Notes under the pieces: generated by a model | The model's input: only the letters and a program-made list of their open reading frames with translations | What the model was told of the DNA's origin: nothing | The model's database searches: none | Assembly (NCBI GenBank): GCA_036936605.1 | Contig: JAUPFV010000001.1 | Coordinates: 344,359,081-344,423,080 of the forward strand | Origin: Limnanthes douglasii subsp. nivea | Lineage: Eukaryota; Streptophyta; Magnoliopsida; Brassicales; Limnanthaceae | Length of the DNA: 64,000 nucleotides | Direction of reading: 5' to 3' | Made by a program: the position numbers and the translations under genes | Shown: positions 1-11,553 of the stretch, piece after piece | Numbering within the stretch: position 1 is the first letter of the stretch | Layout: each line of letters begins with the position of its first letter

Positions 1-2061
1 TCAAGGAGACAGTTGAAGAAGTTGTATTTTCACTACAACCATTTGCTAATCTTGGACCTGTAGCAAAAAGGTTATGCATAGAAGTGGAATCTGCTCGAAG
101 TGATTTGGAAATTATGGCTAAAGATATGATTTGATGGAAAAAGAAGTTTTTGAAGAAAAATGATGAGGGAAATCTTTGGCAGACGCATTGTGGAACAATT
201 TATGGTGTTCCAAGCTGATAGTTTGAAATTTATTAAAGAAGTCATCCACCTCAAACATCATCTAGGATCTGTGCATGATCAAAGAACAGACGAGCTGAGG
301 AGTTTCCATCAGGTTGAGATGGATGAATGTAAAGACAAACATGTCCGGGAGTAATTCTCTTTTCAAGTTTCTCTGAACAAGAGTGAAGAAGAAAAGAAAA
401 AGATGACTGATGAAATTGCTTCACTAAAGATAACATTTTATAAACAAAAACAAGTCGTTGTAAAAATTGCCAAGACTTGCTGTGGACAAGACACCCTTGC
501 CACGATAAAAATGTCAAAGGGCAAAAAACAATCACTTTGCTCCGCGAATTCCATGCACCATTCCAAAAGCAAATCTGTCAAGCTTTTTGGAATTAATCCC
601 CATGGAAAACTATCCTAGTGAAGCCATCGACCCTGTACAAACTGGCTACATGGGAAAAAAATGCATGGGGAAATAGGTTCCATTCAGCTTTCATGCCCAT
701 AAAATTCATCAGTAGTCACTTGTCGAGGATCTCTTCCGATGGTATCCCCCTAGAAGATTTGATGGAACCCCTGAACCCAAACGATATTGTAAAAAGATTA
801 CTTGCACCAGATGCCAAAGTCATTCTGCCGGTGCGAAATAGATCTTGAAGTCATTTTCCCTCAAAAAAAAGAAGGGTAAAAATAAAAAAGCAACTAGTAC
901 TTATGGTGGTAGCTTTATAACTCGTATAAAGTCAAAAAATAAAGAGAGAAGAACTAAGAGGGCGACAAACGAAGCTAGTCTTCCAACAATTGAAGAAGGG
1001 GTCAAAGATGAACCTTCTCCCAAAAGAAAGAAAACTACTGTCTCGAAGAAGAAAAACGAGCACTTCAAAAAGTCCTCAAATTAAGAGGGCATGAAAGAAT
1101 TCTGAAGAAGCTCCTTCAATAGGGCCTACTTCCGAAGCTAAAGAAACTGCAGTAGAAGATCAACAAAAAGATGACACCTTCATTCCTGAATACCTCATAA
1201 GTGCAGAGGAACTTCAAGACCTCTACCAATATATGGATCAGATAGTCCAACAGATCCAAGAACAACTCCAACAGATTGGTTATCAAGTTACTCTTCCTAC
1301 TTTACGAGAAATTCTGAATTCCAATCTTCCCCTGGTTGCCTCATCTTTCGCCCTCATTCCTTACAACCAATCTCATATCATTCCTATCGAGGAGACATCT
1401 GAAGAAGTTGTACCTGAAATACAAACATTTGCTAATCTTGGAGCTTCAGTAAAAAAATTATTCATAGAAGTTTAATTTGCTCAAAGTCATTTGGAAATTA
1501 TGGCTAAGGATATGATCCGATGGAAAAAAGAAATTTCTGAGAGAAAATATGAGGGAAATCTTTGGGAGACACATTGTGGAATAATTTCAGGTGTTCCAGG
1601 CTGACAGTTTAAATTTTTTTAAAGGAGCCATCCACCTTAAACGCCAACTAAGATCCGTGCATGATCAAAGAAGAGAAGATCTGAAGACTGCCCATCAGGC
1701 TTAGATGGATGAACTTAAAGCCAAACATGCTAGAGAGATATCCGAGGAGCAGAAAAAATAATTTTCTCTTCAAGATTCTCTGAACAAGAGTGAAGAAAAA
1801 AATAAAACGCTAACAGATGAAATGGATTTACTCAAGATAACATTTGAAAAATAAAAACAAGCCGCTGTAAAAATTCCAAGACTTAGTGTGGACGAGACAC
1901 CCTTGCTGCGATAAAAAATGTTGATGGGAAAAAACAATCACTTTGCTCCACGAATTCCATACTGCGTTCCCAAAAACAAATCTATCAAGATTTTGGGAAT
2001 TAATCCCCATAGCAAATTGTCTTAGTGAAGCCTTCGACCCTGTACTAGCTGATTCTTCCAA
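1..2061 (+). repeat. Partial tandem duplication inside the antisense ORF
   Basis: The stretch 1 to about 630 and the stretch about 1,388-2,045 are clearly the same sequence. Both carry the EEVV..FANLG segment, the TTGGAAATTATGGCTAA segment, the 'GTGCATGATCAAAGAA' segment and the 'GGAATTAATCCCCATA' segment, in the same order and offset by about 1.39-1.42 kb. Between them lies a basic, Lys-rich stretch that is not repeated within the window. The C-terminal half of the antisense ORF therefore occurs twice. Confidence 0.8.
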
Positions 2062-2104
2062 AGAGACGGTTTCAGGAGAAGATCAGCATGCCACTGAGCA
2101 AGAA
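1..2104 (+). pseudogene. Antisense extra ORF of Tat-1 (coiled-coil protein), broken
   Basis: This plus-strand coding remnant lies downstream of, and opposite to, the minus-strand Tat-1 pol. The readable pieces are charged and helical, with heptad-like stretches around 160-420 and 1,560-1,850 (segments such as SLNKSEEEKKKMTDEI). A basic lysine-rich patch near 845-1,080 (KKKKGKNKK and KRKKTTVSKKK) resembles a nuclear localisation signal. The C-terminal piece with LREFHAPFQKQ near 535-600 is related to LLREIHASFPKAYLL in the 37,190-37,690 remnant, which supports one shared protein family. Extra ORFs in this position are established for Tat-lineage elements, but their function is unknown. Stops and frameshifts break the frame repeatedly, and the N-terminus is outside the window. 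Confidence 0.65.
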
Positions 2105-2854
2105 GTGAATTAATTTGAAGAAAACTCCAAAAGAGAATGATTAACTATTTTTGTTTTTGTTTTTAGGTTATGAAGTCATCATTTGTTGTTGATGACTCAT
2201 TTTTTTTAATGCTTAACTACTTGGCATTCAAACCCAAGTTTTTGTAAGATCAGAAGTTTACTTAAATAAAAAAATACTTTGTCTCTTTCGATATTTATTT
2301 TCTAAGTTTTACCTTATCATGAAGATTTTTTATTTCATGAATAAGTCATTATCACCTCGAATCCTAATATATGTCACAAATGAATTTATAACATCTTAAA
2401 TAAAAATAGCACTTCAGATATAATTAATGCGTTTAGAAAACGTTAGCACCTCAAATACATCCAATGCATTTAGAAAATCTTAGTACCTTAAATATAACAA
2501 GTGCATTTAGAGAACGTTAGCACCTCGAATTTAACCAATGCTTTTAGAAGACATGAGCACTTTGAATTTAACCAGTACGTTTAAAGAACGTTAGCACCTC
2601 TAATATAATTTTTTTAATAGTGCTTTCAGTAAATGTATAGCACTTCGAATAAAATCAGTTACTCTTGGCCAACTATTTCAAAGATGATGAGTCTTTGACT
2701 AGCTACCAAGATAGTTTAAATACTTGTATTTAAAACAACATTGGCAAAACAAAATACTTTTATTGATATCATCTAATATATACATGACACCTCATTAAAA
2801 CCTTCTTGGGCCAATAGGATAGGAAAGAGTATGCCAATCATAAAAAATAAAAAA
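2105..2854. other. Non-coding spacer of Tat-1 between pol and the antisense ORF
   Basis: There is no usable reading frame here. The part nearest pol (about 2,690-2,850) is homologous, in reverse orientation, to 36,543-36,730. This shows that the spacer is a fixed part of this element family rather than unrelated flanking DNA. The middle holds the 37-bp tandem repeats listed separately. Confidence 0.7.
2429..2650. repeat. 37-bp tandem repeats in the Tat-1 post-pol spacer
   Basis: About six imperfect copies of a 37-bp unit can be read by the recurring GCATTTAGA..ACGTTAGCACCTC motif. Starts lie near 2,429, 2,466, 2,503, 2,540, 2,577 and a weaker one near 2,620. The same unit, inverted, is found at 36,740-36,925 in Tat-2. 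Tandem repeats in this part of Tat-lineage elements are known, and some have grown into satellites. Confidence 0.8.
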
Positions 2855-5800
2855 TTACTCCCAATATAGCTTCAAATGTTCTATATTCTAATGATGTTGA
2901 AGTAATCTGTCATGCTCATCACAAATGTGATATGTACCCGACTTTATTTGCTTCATTACAACATATGGACCCTCACAATTCGGGGCCATTTTTCCAATTG
3001 CTTATCCTTTGTATGAAGGAATACTTTCCTCAAGACTTTGTCACCTACTTTCAAATATGTTATTCTCACCTTTGAATTATAGCGACTTATCATCAAATTT
3101 TATAATGAGTCATATTCAAATGTGCCCTAACTCTTTTCTCTTTGATCAAGTCTAGGCATGTTCTTTTGGCCTCTTCATTTAGCTTTTCGAAATAATGAAA
3201 TCTCTATAAGAAGGTAAAGTAGATTCCGCAAGACTAATATCATCCATTCCATATAATAAGGTAAAAGGAGGTCCTTAAGTGGCCTTTTAGGAGTTATGGT
3301 GATAAGCTCACAACACATCTTGCAAATAGTTAGGCAATTTCCCTGCAACACGTGTTAAATTTATCTTCAAACCTTCCCCAATAGACCTATTAGTCACCTC
3401 TACTTAACCATTTTCTTGCGGATGAAAAGGTATAGAAAAACACTTTGTGATACCCCTCAAAGCACAAAAAGTAATCATTTCTCTGTTGTTGAATTGGTGA
3501 CCATTATCTGTGGTGATTTTTCGAGAACTCCTAATCGACAACAAATATTATTCACAATGAATTTAATAACATTCTTGGATTTTGTACTAGATAATTGTTA
3601 AGTTTCAACACACTTTGAAAAGTAATCCACCGCCACAATGATCATTTGACGCCCTCCAGAGTTCATTGGAAATAGTCCTACCAAGTTTATTCCCCATTTA
3701 TCAAAAGCAATAGCTTTAGATATGGAAGTAAGTGGTATTGTTGGTTTGTGAATAGAATTGGTAAAACGTTGACAAGTATCACAACCTCAAACTAAAACTT
3801 TAGCATCATTCATAATTGAAGGCCAATAATAAACTTCCAACAAAACATTCCGTGTCAAAGACATGAAATCATTGTGAGTTGAAACTTCACCATCAAGCAA
3901 CTCAGAAAAAATCTTCTCAGATTCTTGCTTACCCAAACATCACAACAATGGTCTACTTAATTATTCTTTGTATAATAATCCATCTAATACAACATAACCA
4001 TGGGCCTTATAGCTTAAAGTTTTAGCCAGTTGTGTATCTTGAGGTAACGATCCTCTTAATAAAAAATTAAGGATATCAAATCTCCAATCACTTCGAACTA
4101 TGTCTGGAGTAAACAATACTTCCTCAACATATTTACATTATTCTGATCGTGTTAAAATCGAAGGAGGGTATTCCTCTGTATATAAGAAATTGTTGCCAAA
4201 GAATCGTCGATTATATTATCTCCTCGGTTGATATGCTCTACAATCACTTTGTCATACAAAAGAGTAAAATTTCGAAGCTCGCGTAAATATAAAATTAAAT
4301 GATCATTCTTAGCCTCTGATACACTTGTCATATGATTTGTCACTAACTACAAATATGTTTCCAGATGAACTATTGTTTCTCCATAAATATTTCCAAGCCT
4401 TACACCAGCTAACACAGCCTCATATTCAACTTTATTATTCGATGCATGAAAACCAAATCAAATAGCTTGGTACATTTCCATCCTAGAAGGAGAAACTAAT
4501 TGAACTCATGCACTAGATCCCAATATACTAGAAACACCATCAGTTCGAACCAAATCAAAGTTTATGGAATGACCTCTTTATATGTCTCTTCATCTGATCG
4601 ACTCAAATGTAATTCGTTTAGAAAATCAGCTAAAGCTTGAGCTTTAATAGCCGTTCAATGATCAAAAGTGATATCAAAATCTCCTATTTCTACTGACCAT
4701 TTGGTCATTATACTAGAAATTTTTGGGCGTTGTAACACATTCTTTAATGGGAAAGAAGTTTGAACCACAATAGATTGAGCTTGAAAATAAGGGTTCATCT
4801 TCGTAGCAGCCTCCATTAAAGCCAAAGCCAATTTTCAAGTTTCAAATACCTTTTCTTCGATTGCAACAAAGTTTTACTAACATAATAGACTAGCTTTGAA
4901 ACTCCATTGTCTTCACATGTCAAAACAACACTCACAACAAAATGAGACACTACTATATATAAAAACGGTTGCTCTCAAGTTCGAGGCTTATACAAGATCT
5001 CTAGTGAAAACCAAAGTTCATTAATCTTTGAAAACGTTGTTTTACAATATGATGTCCATACAAACTCCTTGGGTTTTCATAAAAAATGGAAAAAAGGAAA
5101 ACACTTGTCATAAAATCTTGAAATAAATCGATTAAGAGCAGCTAATCTTCCTGTTAAGATTTCCACCTCCTTTATAGTTTGCGGTGATGCCAAGACTAGG
5201 CCTTTTAATTGCTCAGAATCAGCCTCTATCCCTTTTTTTACTAATGATATACCATAGAAAATTCCTGATCATACTTCAAAGTTACATTTTTTAGGATTTG
5301 ACTTCAACCGAATAGCCTTTAAATTTAGAAAATTCTCATCTAAATCTTTCAAGTATTCACCATCAGTTGGGATTTTAACCAACATATCATGAATGTACAC
5401 TTCCATATTCCTCCCAATATGAAAAGCGAAAGCCTTATTCACCAATCTTTGATATGTCTCTCCAACATTCTTCAACCTAAAATGCATAACTCTATAACAA
5501 TCTAATTCTCGATCAGTTTTGAATGTAGTGCTTTCTTGATCTTTTGGATCCATTTGAACCTGTTGTAACCTGAAAAAGTATCCATAAAAGATAAAATTTT
5601 ATTTCCTAAAGTAAAATCAACCAGCTGATCTATTGGAGGAACATGAAATTGATCTTAAGGGCAAGCTCGATTCAAATCTGTAAAATCAACACATATTCCC
5701 CAATTTCCATTATTCTTTTTAACCAATACTGGGTTTGCTGTCTATAAAGGATATTACGCGTCTCTAATATGTCTGCCTCTAGACAAATGATCCACTTCTA

Positions 5801-7014
5801 TAGACTTTGATTGTTTAACAAAAAAAGCACGTCTCTTCGGAATAACAGGCTTGATCCTCAGATTTATAGCTAGGCTGTGACAAATTACTTTAGATGGAAC
5901 TCCCACTACATCCTCTATTTTCCAAGGCAAAACATCCAAATGATCAAACAAAAAGTATAACAGCTGATAACGCAAAGTTGTTGATAGCAACGTTCCTATT
6001 AACAGAGTCTTCCCATTGTAAAAGGTATACTTCTCTATATTTTCACTCACTCTTAAAGAACCCGGTGTTTCACTCGTATTATCAATTCTCTCTTCATCAA
6101 AGGCCAACCCCCTATTTTTTATTGAGTCATCTCATCCTCACAATTGGGACCTCGAATACGAGAGCTGTTGCATAACATTATCTGGCTATTTTTTGTCACT
6201 TAACCACCCCAATGCAATCTCCAATGACATACTTCAAGTATTAATGAATAGTAAAAACAATAGCATACATTCTTGAAAGCCAAGATCTACAAAAAAATAG
6301 CATTGTAATTAGTTGGACATTCAACCACCATGAATAAAGCTTAGACTTTATTCTTAAAAGAAACTTTTCCTAAACACACTCTGCCTTCGAATTCTCCCAT
6401 CACCTGAGCTGGCACCCCCGTAAACCCAATTACAGTACACTCTCATTAATTAATTCGAGGTAGATTACACATTCTATCACATGTTGACTTGAAAAATACA
6501 TTTACAGAACTCCTTGTATTTCATCAAAACATGCCGAAATTCAGTGCCAACTATATATGCCCCAATAACCACGACATCTTCATGAGGTCATGTTATATAA
6601 ATCATTTTTATGAGACAAAATAAAAGGAGTGTCCTTTTTTCCATATAGGTGAGTAGATATGTTTCCCTCTATTTGAGTAGCTAAATTTACTACATGTCTC
6701 TTCTGGAGCTATTAGTACTTCCTCCTATAGAGTCTCTCCCAAAAATTTCTATATATTTAAAATACTCACACAAACTTCAAACTTGTCCTTGCTCCACTCG
6801 CTTAGCTGGAGCTAACAAAATTAACTGATCTGGATCTGTGGCCAAATATTCTGAGGATCTATCGAACTCATCACATTTAGAGTCTAGAATCATCAATGTA
6901 TTCTCTTACCTCGAACTTGGATTAGCAGTTTGTTGTGTTGTTGTGCTCGGATTTTCAATCCACTGCTTTCCCATTTAACAAAAGTAATTAATTTCCCGTT
7001 TTTTTTATTAAAAT
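2855..7014 (-). pseudogene. pol: Tat-1 pol remnant (protease, RT, RNase H, second RNase H, integrase)
   Basis: Minus-strand frames, pieced across stops, read in order. A protease-to-RT linker lies at 5,754-6,107. Reverse transcriptase follows (5,269-5,553 is open, with NMEVYIHD at about 5,386-5,397). RNase H and the archaeal-type RNase H occupy about 4,150-5,080 (4,152-4,343 contains DNIIDDSLATI). The integrase core runs to about 3,080, and its C-terminal end KVGDKVLRKVFLHTKD lies near 2,990-3,070. The polyprotein ends at a stop at 2,855-2,857 after IEHLKLYWE, matching the end of Tat-5 pol. The RT catalytic YIDD box is changed to YIHD, which alone should abolish polymerase activity. Stops and frameshifts are frequent throughout. 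Confidence 0.8.
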
Positions 7015-8580
7015 TTGTATCTTATTCTACAATGCTATGCAATCCGTAGTGTCATGTCCACTATAGGTATGGTACTTGCAAAATCTATTGTTGAGATTTT
7101 CTCTTGGTCTATTTATTGCAGCATGCTTTTTAAAGCTTACATGACCTTTAGACTTCTTAAAAATAGCAGCTACATTCTCACTCATGGCAGTGTAATACTA
7201 TGGCCTTACCCATTGGTTTGGATTTGGTCTATAATGTTGATTTTTTATTGCTGTTCAAGGAGGTAGATTATCATTTGTGCTCAGACGAGGACGTGCCTGA
7301 TAACCACGATTAACAGTTCCTTGTATCGAATTTTTCTATACAGAGTCAAATCCTCCTCAAAGTATTGTGGACTCCTCTACTTTAATATAATATTCAACTT
7401 GAGTCATTAAGGCTTCAAAAGTTAATGCCTTTTTTTTGTTTTTTTTTTGTCAGGTCCCTTGGTAGCAACCCTTGTTTGAAAGCAGCCCTGCCAACCAACT
7501 CTTCACAATAATCTAACCCTACTTTTGTTTATACAAAACGCTTCGTATAATCCTTCAATATTTCACACACAACCTATTTAGAGTCTATGATAGTGTCGCC
7601 ATTAGCTCGCATCTCTTTACTTCCCATAAAATATAGTCGAAAATCTATATAGAAGTATTTAAAATTGGTACTAGATCCCCTCAGAATTCTGTTGTACCAT
7701 TTCAAAGTAGTTCCCTTGAAAGTCTAAGAAAATGCTCTCAACACTAGCATATCATCATCTTCAAATTTCATCATATAGATTTTGAATTGTTTGATGTGAT
7801 CATAAAGGTTTAGAGTCCCATAAAACTCTTCGAACTTGGAGATATTAAAACGTTTTGAAAGAGAAATAAATCTAATCTCAGCAGTTAAGGAGAATTTCTC
7901 AGATCTACTCTTCGCACATACTAGTCATCTCTACTCGTTCCTATAACAACATACAGATTCTGATCCACTGCACATGTGTATTAATTAGATGTATTCTCTT
8001 CATACCATACAGTATCCCTCATATAACGAGGTTCACTGTCTCTTTTTTATTTATATTCTTTGTGTGATTTTCGATGTCGATTGCTTTCCCAATTAAAAGA
8101 GCACTGATACTTCCTAAGCTTAAACAATCCCCTCTCAGACTCCAAGCTATCATAGTCATCACTATATGTGATATATCTGTGTTTATCTTTCTTTTGTTTT
8201 CGTGAAGTCTGATGTTCTTTATTAGAATCAAAATTCACTTTTTTTTATCGTTTTGAGTTTGACAAGCTGTATACGATTGATCAAATTGGTTTTCCATTTC
8301 GTATTTCTCTTCAACTTGTCATAACTCATATTTTAGCTTACTTGAGTGAATATGTTGTCTCTTTGAACATACTTATCATTCAACACCGTTATTTTATCCA
8401 CCAAATGATTCATCCAATCATCAACGTTAGAATAACCTTCCTGAACCAAAATTTGATCATCTTCTTTACTTTCTTCCCTGTGTAAATCAGATCTCAATTT
8501 TTAAATAGTTTTTCGAACTATTGGATCAGCTTCATCCCCTGGTTTCATATTGATCTAGAACAATTTAACTAACTACAAAT
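7015..8580 (-). pseudogene. gag: Tat-1 gag remnant
   Basis: The minus strand carries a degraded Tat-type gag. The C-terminal end holds the family's single CxxH..H..C-like box (CKYHTYSGHDTTDCIAL, about 7,030-7,080). The central capsid part at about 7,500-7,900 reads fragments such as LKWYNRI and FMGSKEMRANGDTII, which match the Tat-3 gag segments SALKWYNSLPQG and FVGSKELKGNGDTII. The N-terminal part (8,019-8,238) is basic, like the Ser/Lys-rich N-terminus of the Tat-3 gag. Many stops break the frame, and no functional protein can be made. Confidence 0.75.
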
Positions 8581-8628
8581 TCAACAACTTCTATTTTTAA
8601 GTGAAATCAAGGTACCAATCAAATTAAT

Positions 8629-8646
8629 CTCCCACTGTGGTTGCCA
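8629..8646 (-). promoter_or_regulatory. Primer-binding site of Tat-1
   Basis: On the minus strand TGGCAACCACAGTGGGAG follows the LTR end after four bases. Nearly the same site is found at 25,660 (Tat-2) and at 36,041-36,058 (Tat-3), which ties the three elements to one family. A TGG start is normal for a site pairing with the CCA end of a tRNA. I could not assign the tRNA. Confidence 0.75.
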
Positions 8647-8649
8647 ATT

Positions 8650-8956
8650 TGTTGGTTATGAATCTTACTTCGTAAGAGAAAAAGTAAAAGAGAGAACTAA
8701 ATTGTAGAGAGAGAAAGTAAATGAGAGAAAATCAGTACATGTCTAATGAATAGTTTCTTACATTATTCATCGCGTCACACCTTAGTTACAAGACATGTTA
8801 GACTTCTATATCGAAATCAATTATATAAAGCGGTGAATTGCATTACGGACTCTTATATTTATAAATAGTCAAAATATCATCTTATAACTATACAATTTAT
8901 CATACATAACCTTAACATTATTACATTAAGGCCCCTAATATTTCATATCCTTATCA
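8650..8956 (-). repeat. 5' LTR of Tat-1
   Basis: On the minus strand the sequence starts TGATAAGGATATG and ends CCAACA, next to the primer-binding site. The TGATAAGG start is shared with the LTRs at 25,416 and 55,977. A TATA-like stretch (TATAAATATAAG on the minus strand) lies near 8,850-8,865. The end at 8,956 is set by the shared LTR start and could be a few bases off. Confidence 0.6.
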
Positions 8957-9069
8957 CATATCATTGGATTTGTGAAGCTTTAAAAAAACCGGAGTCTTGA
9001 GAATATGCAAACCAAGGAAAATAGATCAGATGTGATGAAAAAAACATTACTGAAAAACAAAATTTGATG

Positions 9070-9759
9070 TGTGCACAAAAGTTTCAAGATTAGTAACACT
9101 CTCCTCTTGAATATTCAAAAGATATTTATAGGGCAACTCATATTCTCCTATCTATGACTAGATCACTAAATGTGGTCCTACATTATGGTTTCTTTCATGA
9201 AACCTCAAGCTAACCACTTGCTATATAATGTGACGTAACTAGGAATCTACCACTAGACATTAAATGGAAGGTAACTTGCGGTCTACCTCTTGTTATTTAA
9301 TGAAAATATAATGTGTAATTTACACCTTCATGATTTGTTTTGGAAGCTTAGCTTATTATAAATAGAACTTTATGTTGTTTTGGAAAGAGATACGTGAGAG
9401 GAAACGATTTTAGGAGTGCAACACTTGTGTAATATATTGTCTGTGACACATTTGAAAGAAACACTTTGAGAGAGAGACAGATGTAGTGTTTAGCTGAAAT
9501 TTGCGAGTTTTGTATGAGATAATTTGTTTGAGTGATCTGTAAGATTCCTATTCTCTTTACGACATAATATTTGAAGGTGAGAATAATGAGTGTAAATTTT
9601 GTGTGTGTGGCGTGATACTCCCACTTTTGTAATATTTTTGGGTTTCAATGATACTTCTTTTGTTTTCTTATGGACAAAAACAAATTAGTCGAACCACGTT
9701 AAATATTTTTATGTCATTTAATATTATTTCTGCATTTATGGAATTAGTGTTTTCCAACA
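9070..9759 (+). mobile_element. Solo LTR of a copia-type element with TSD TGATG
   Basis: A 690-bp sequence starts TGTGCAC and ends CCAACA, and is flanked by TGATG on both sides (9,065-9,069 and 9,760-9,764). The end of the sequence, with GTCGAACCACGTTAAAT followed by TTTTCCAACA, resembles LTR ends of plant Ty1/copia elements. A TATA-like ATTATAAATAG lies near 9,355. No primer-binding site or coding sequence follows it, and the TSD sits right at its edge, so it is a solo LTR left by LTR-LTR recombination. Its last 84 bp open the tandem array described next. Confidence 0.75.
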
Positions 9760-10359
9760 TGATGGTTCTTTTTTGTAAAGACCGATATATCTTTGGTTCT
9801 TGTATGCATATGAAGCAACAATGATCGGTATGTAGAAGTATACAACAATAATGGCTATCAAAGCCACATGTGTATAATCACTTTATAAACTCTCCAATGA
9901 CCCACTGCCAACTTCCACTCATATGAAAAAAGCATATTTTACCCAAAGGTACCCAACACTAATTTGTTCTGCCATCTAGTATCTCAAGTATCACTATTGA
10001 GCACCTAGTATCTAAATATTAACTTATTTTCTATCTAAATACCCAACTACTTCTATAATACCTCAAATACTCATGATTCATCACCATGCACGTAACCATC
10101 TCCATCTTTTTTGAACCAAACCTTTATTTTCTTACTTTTTTATTTCAAAAAAGCTTGTATATTTAAAATTGGAGCTAGAAAAAACAATCTGAAAGTACCA
10201 TCGCCTTTGTGTTTTAAGATGAACAAAACAATATCAATTAATGATACTTCTTTAAATAAATTGGTTTTTATTTTTATTTTTTTCTTGCCAGACCTAGTAA
10301 TCCTGGTCTCATATAACATTTTCCTCATCTTGCATCTCGTACTTTATTTTCCCTTGGTC

Positions 10360-10975
10360 TCGTATGATGCAGTCGCGAGATACAAGACCCGATATGGTAT
10401 AATCGAGAGATGCGAGACTATACATGATAAAATGGATAGATGCATGACTAGTCATGATGAAATTAAAGATGAGAGACCATACATGATGAAGTGGAGAGAT
10501 GAGATATTAGACATAATAAAGTAGAGAGAAAAACCATAATGAAGTGGTTAGATGCGAGACCATAAATGATGAAGTGGCGAGACCATACATGATAAATTGA
10601 AGAGACCCTATATGAAGAAGTGGAGAGATGCGAGAGCAAGCATTATGAAGTGGAGACACACGCCATAAGGGAAGTAAAGAGATCAGACACGATAGAAATG
10701 GAGAGATGCGATATCAGACATGATAAAGTTGACATACCATGCATAATAAAGTGCAGTGATGTGAGACCAAGCACGATAAAATGAAGAGATGAGAGCCCAT
10801 GCATGATATAAACTGAGAGACCATACATGATGGAAGTGGAGAGAGCAGACATTATGAACTAGAGAGCGAGGCGTAATGGAAATGAAGAGACCGAGTATGA
10901 TGAATTGGATAGACCATACATGATGAAGTCATGAGATATGAAACATATACTACTTGATGATAAGAGATGCGAGAC
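10360..10975. repeat. GA-rich minisatellite block inside each array unit
   Basis: An irregular repeat with phrases such as GAGAGATGCGAGACCATACATGATGAAGTG-like words covers about 0.6 kb of unit 1. The word spacing varies from about 20 to 35 bp. Equivalent blocks lie near 12,470-13,085, 14,590-15,200, 16,700-17,310 and 18,808-19,430. The block gives rise to short antisense ORFs rich in 'MYGLSSLHFIM'-type repeats, which I judge to be by-products. This is a repeat nested within a repeat. Confidence 0.8.
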
Positions 10976-11368
10976 CAGAGTTACTCGATTTGAAAAAAAT
11001 AAATAAAGATATTATCCATATATCTAATATTTGTTTGTCTTAAAAAAACAAAACCGATAGTATTTTCAGATTTTTTTAAACTACGTTTTAAAAGATACAA
11101 ACTTATAAAGGATCCGTTTGTTACATTTTAAAACATAAAGGACCAGTTTATTACAGAGACAAAGAATAGGGACTAATGTGTTACAAGTGACAAACATAGA
11201 TGACCTGTGGTATTTTTTACCCAGTAGTTCTCCAAAAACTTAGTGCCACTTAATTTACTAGATAATATAAATCACATTAGACTTTAAGTTTTAATATAAG
11301 GTACTGTTTTGAAAAACGAGATTAGGGTAGTGACTTATTAGATATAAACTTCTAATTTGTCTTTCGAA

Positions 11369-11553
11369 CCAATTTACATCCGCATTTTATTATAAACGCA
11401 AACCTCTTATCTGTTTATCAACTAGCAAGTCCAATCCGCATTTTTTATGTCCATTAAATATACCATAAATGTTTTTTATACATTTTTAAGGATTTGGAAC
11501 AACTTTAAATAATATATTTTTAAATAAACATCAAACATGCGGATGTAAATTGG
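11369..11553. repeat. 17-bp perfect inverted repeat flanking ~150 bp in each array unit
   Basis: CCAATTTACATCCGCAT at 11,369-11,385 is exactly mirrored by ATGCGGATGTAAATTGG at 11,537-11,553. The same pair occurs at 13,482/13,650, 15,594/15,762, 17,703/17,871 and 19,739/19,903 (the last arm has one changed end base). A third, partial copy of the arm (CCAATCCGCATTTT) lies between them. This could be a small MITE or a folded non-coding element. I saw no clear target-site duplication. Confidence 0.6.

Larger units (their letters stand above)
1..8956 (-). mobile_element. Tat-1: decayed Ty3/gypsy retrotransposon, Tat lineage
   Basis: Read on the minus strand, from high to low coordinates, this element holds a 5' LTR (8,650-8,956), a primer-binding site, gag, a protease/RT/RNase H/second RNase H/integrase polyprotein, a non-coding stretch with 37-bp tandem repeats, and an extra ORF on the opposite strand. 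That order, including the second RNase H before integrase and the antisense ORF after pol, is the known plan of the Tat/Ogre/Retand group. The 3' LTR is not in the window and lies beyond position 1, if present. Every coding part carries many stops and frameshifts, so this is an old, dead copy. Confidence 0.85.
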
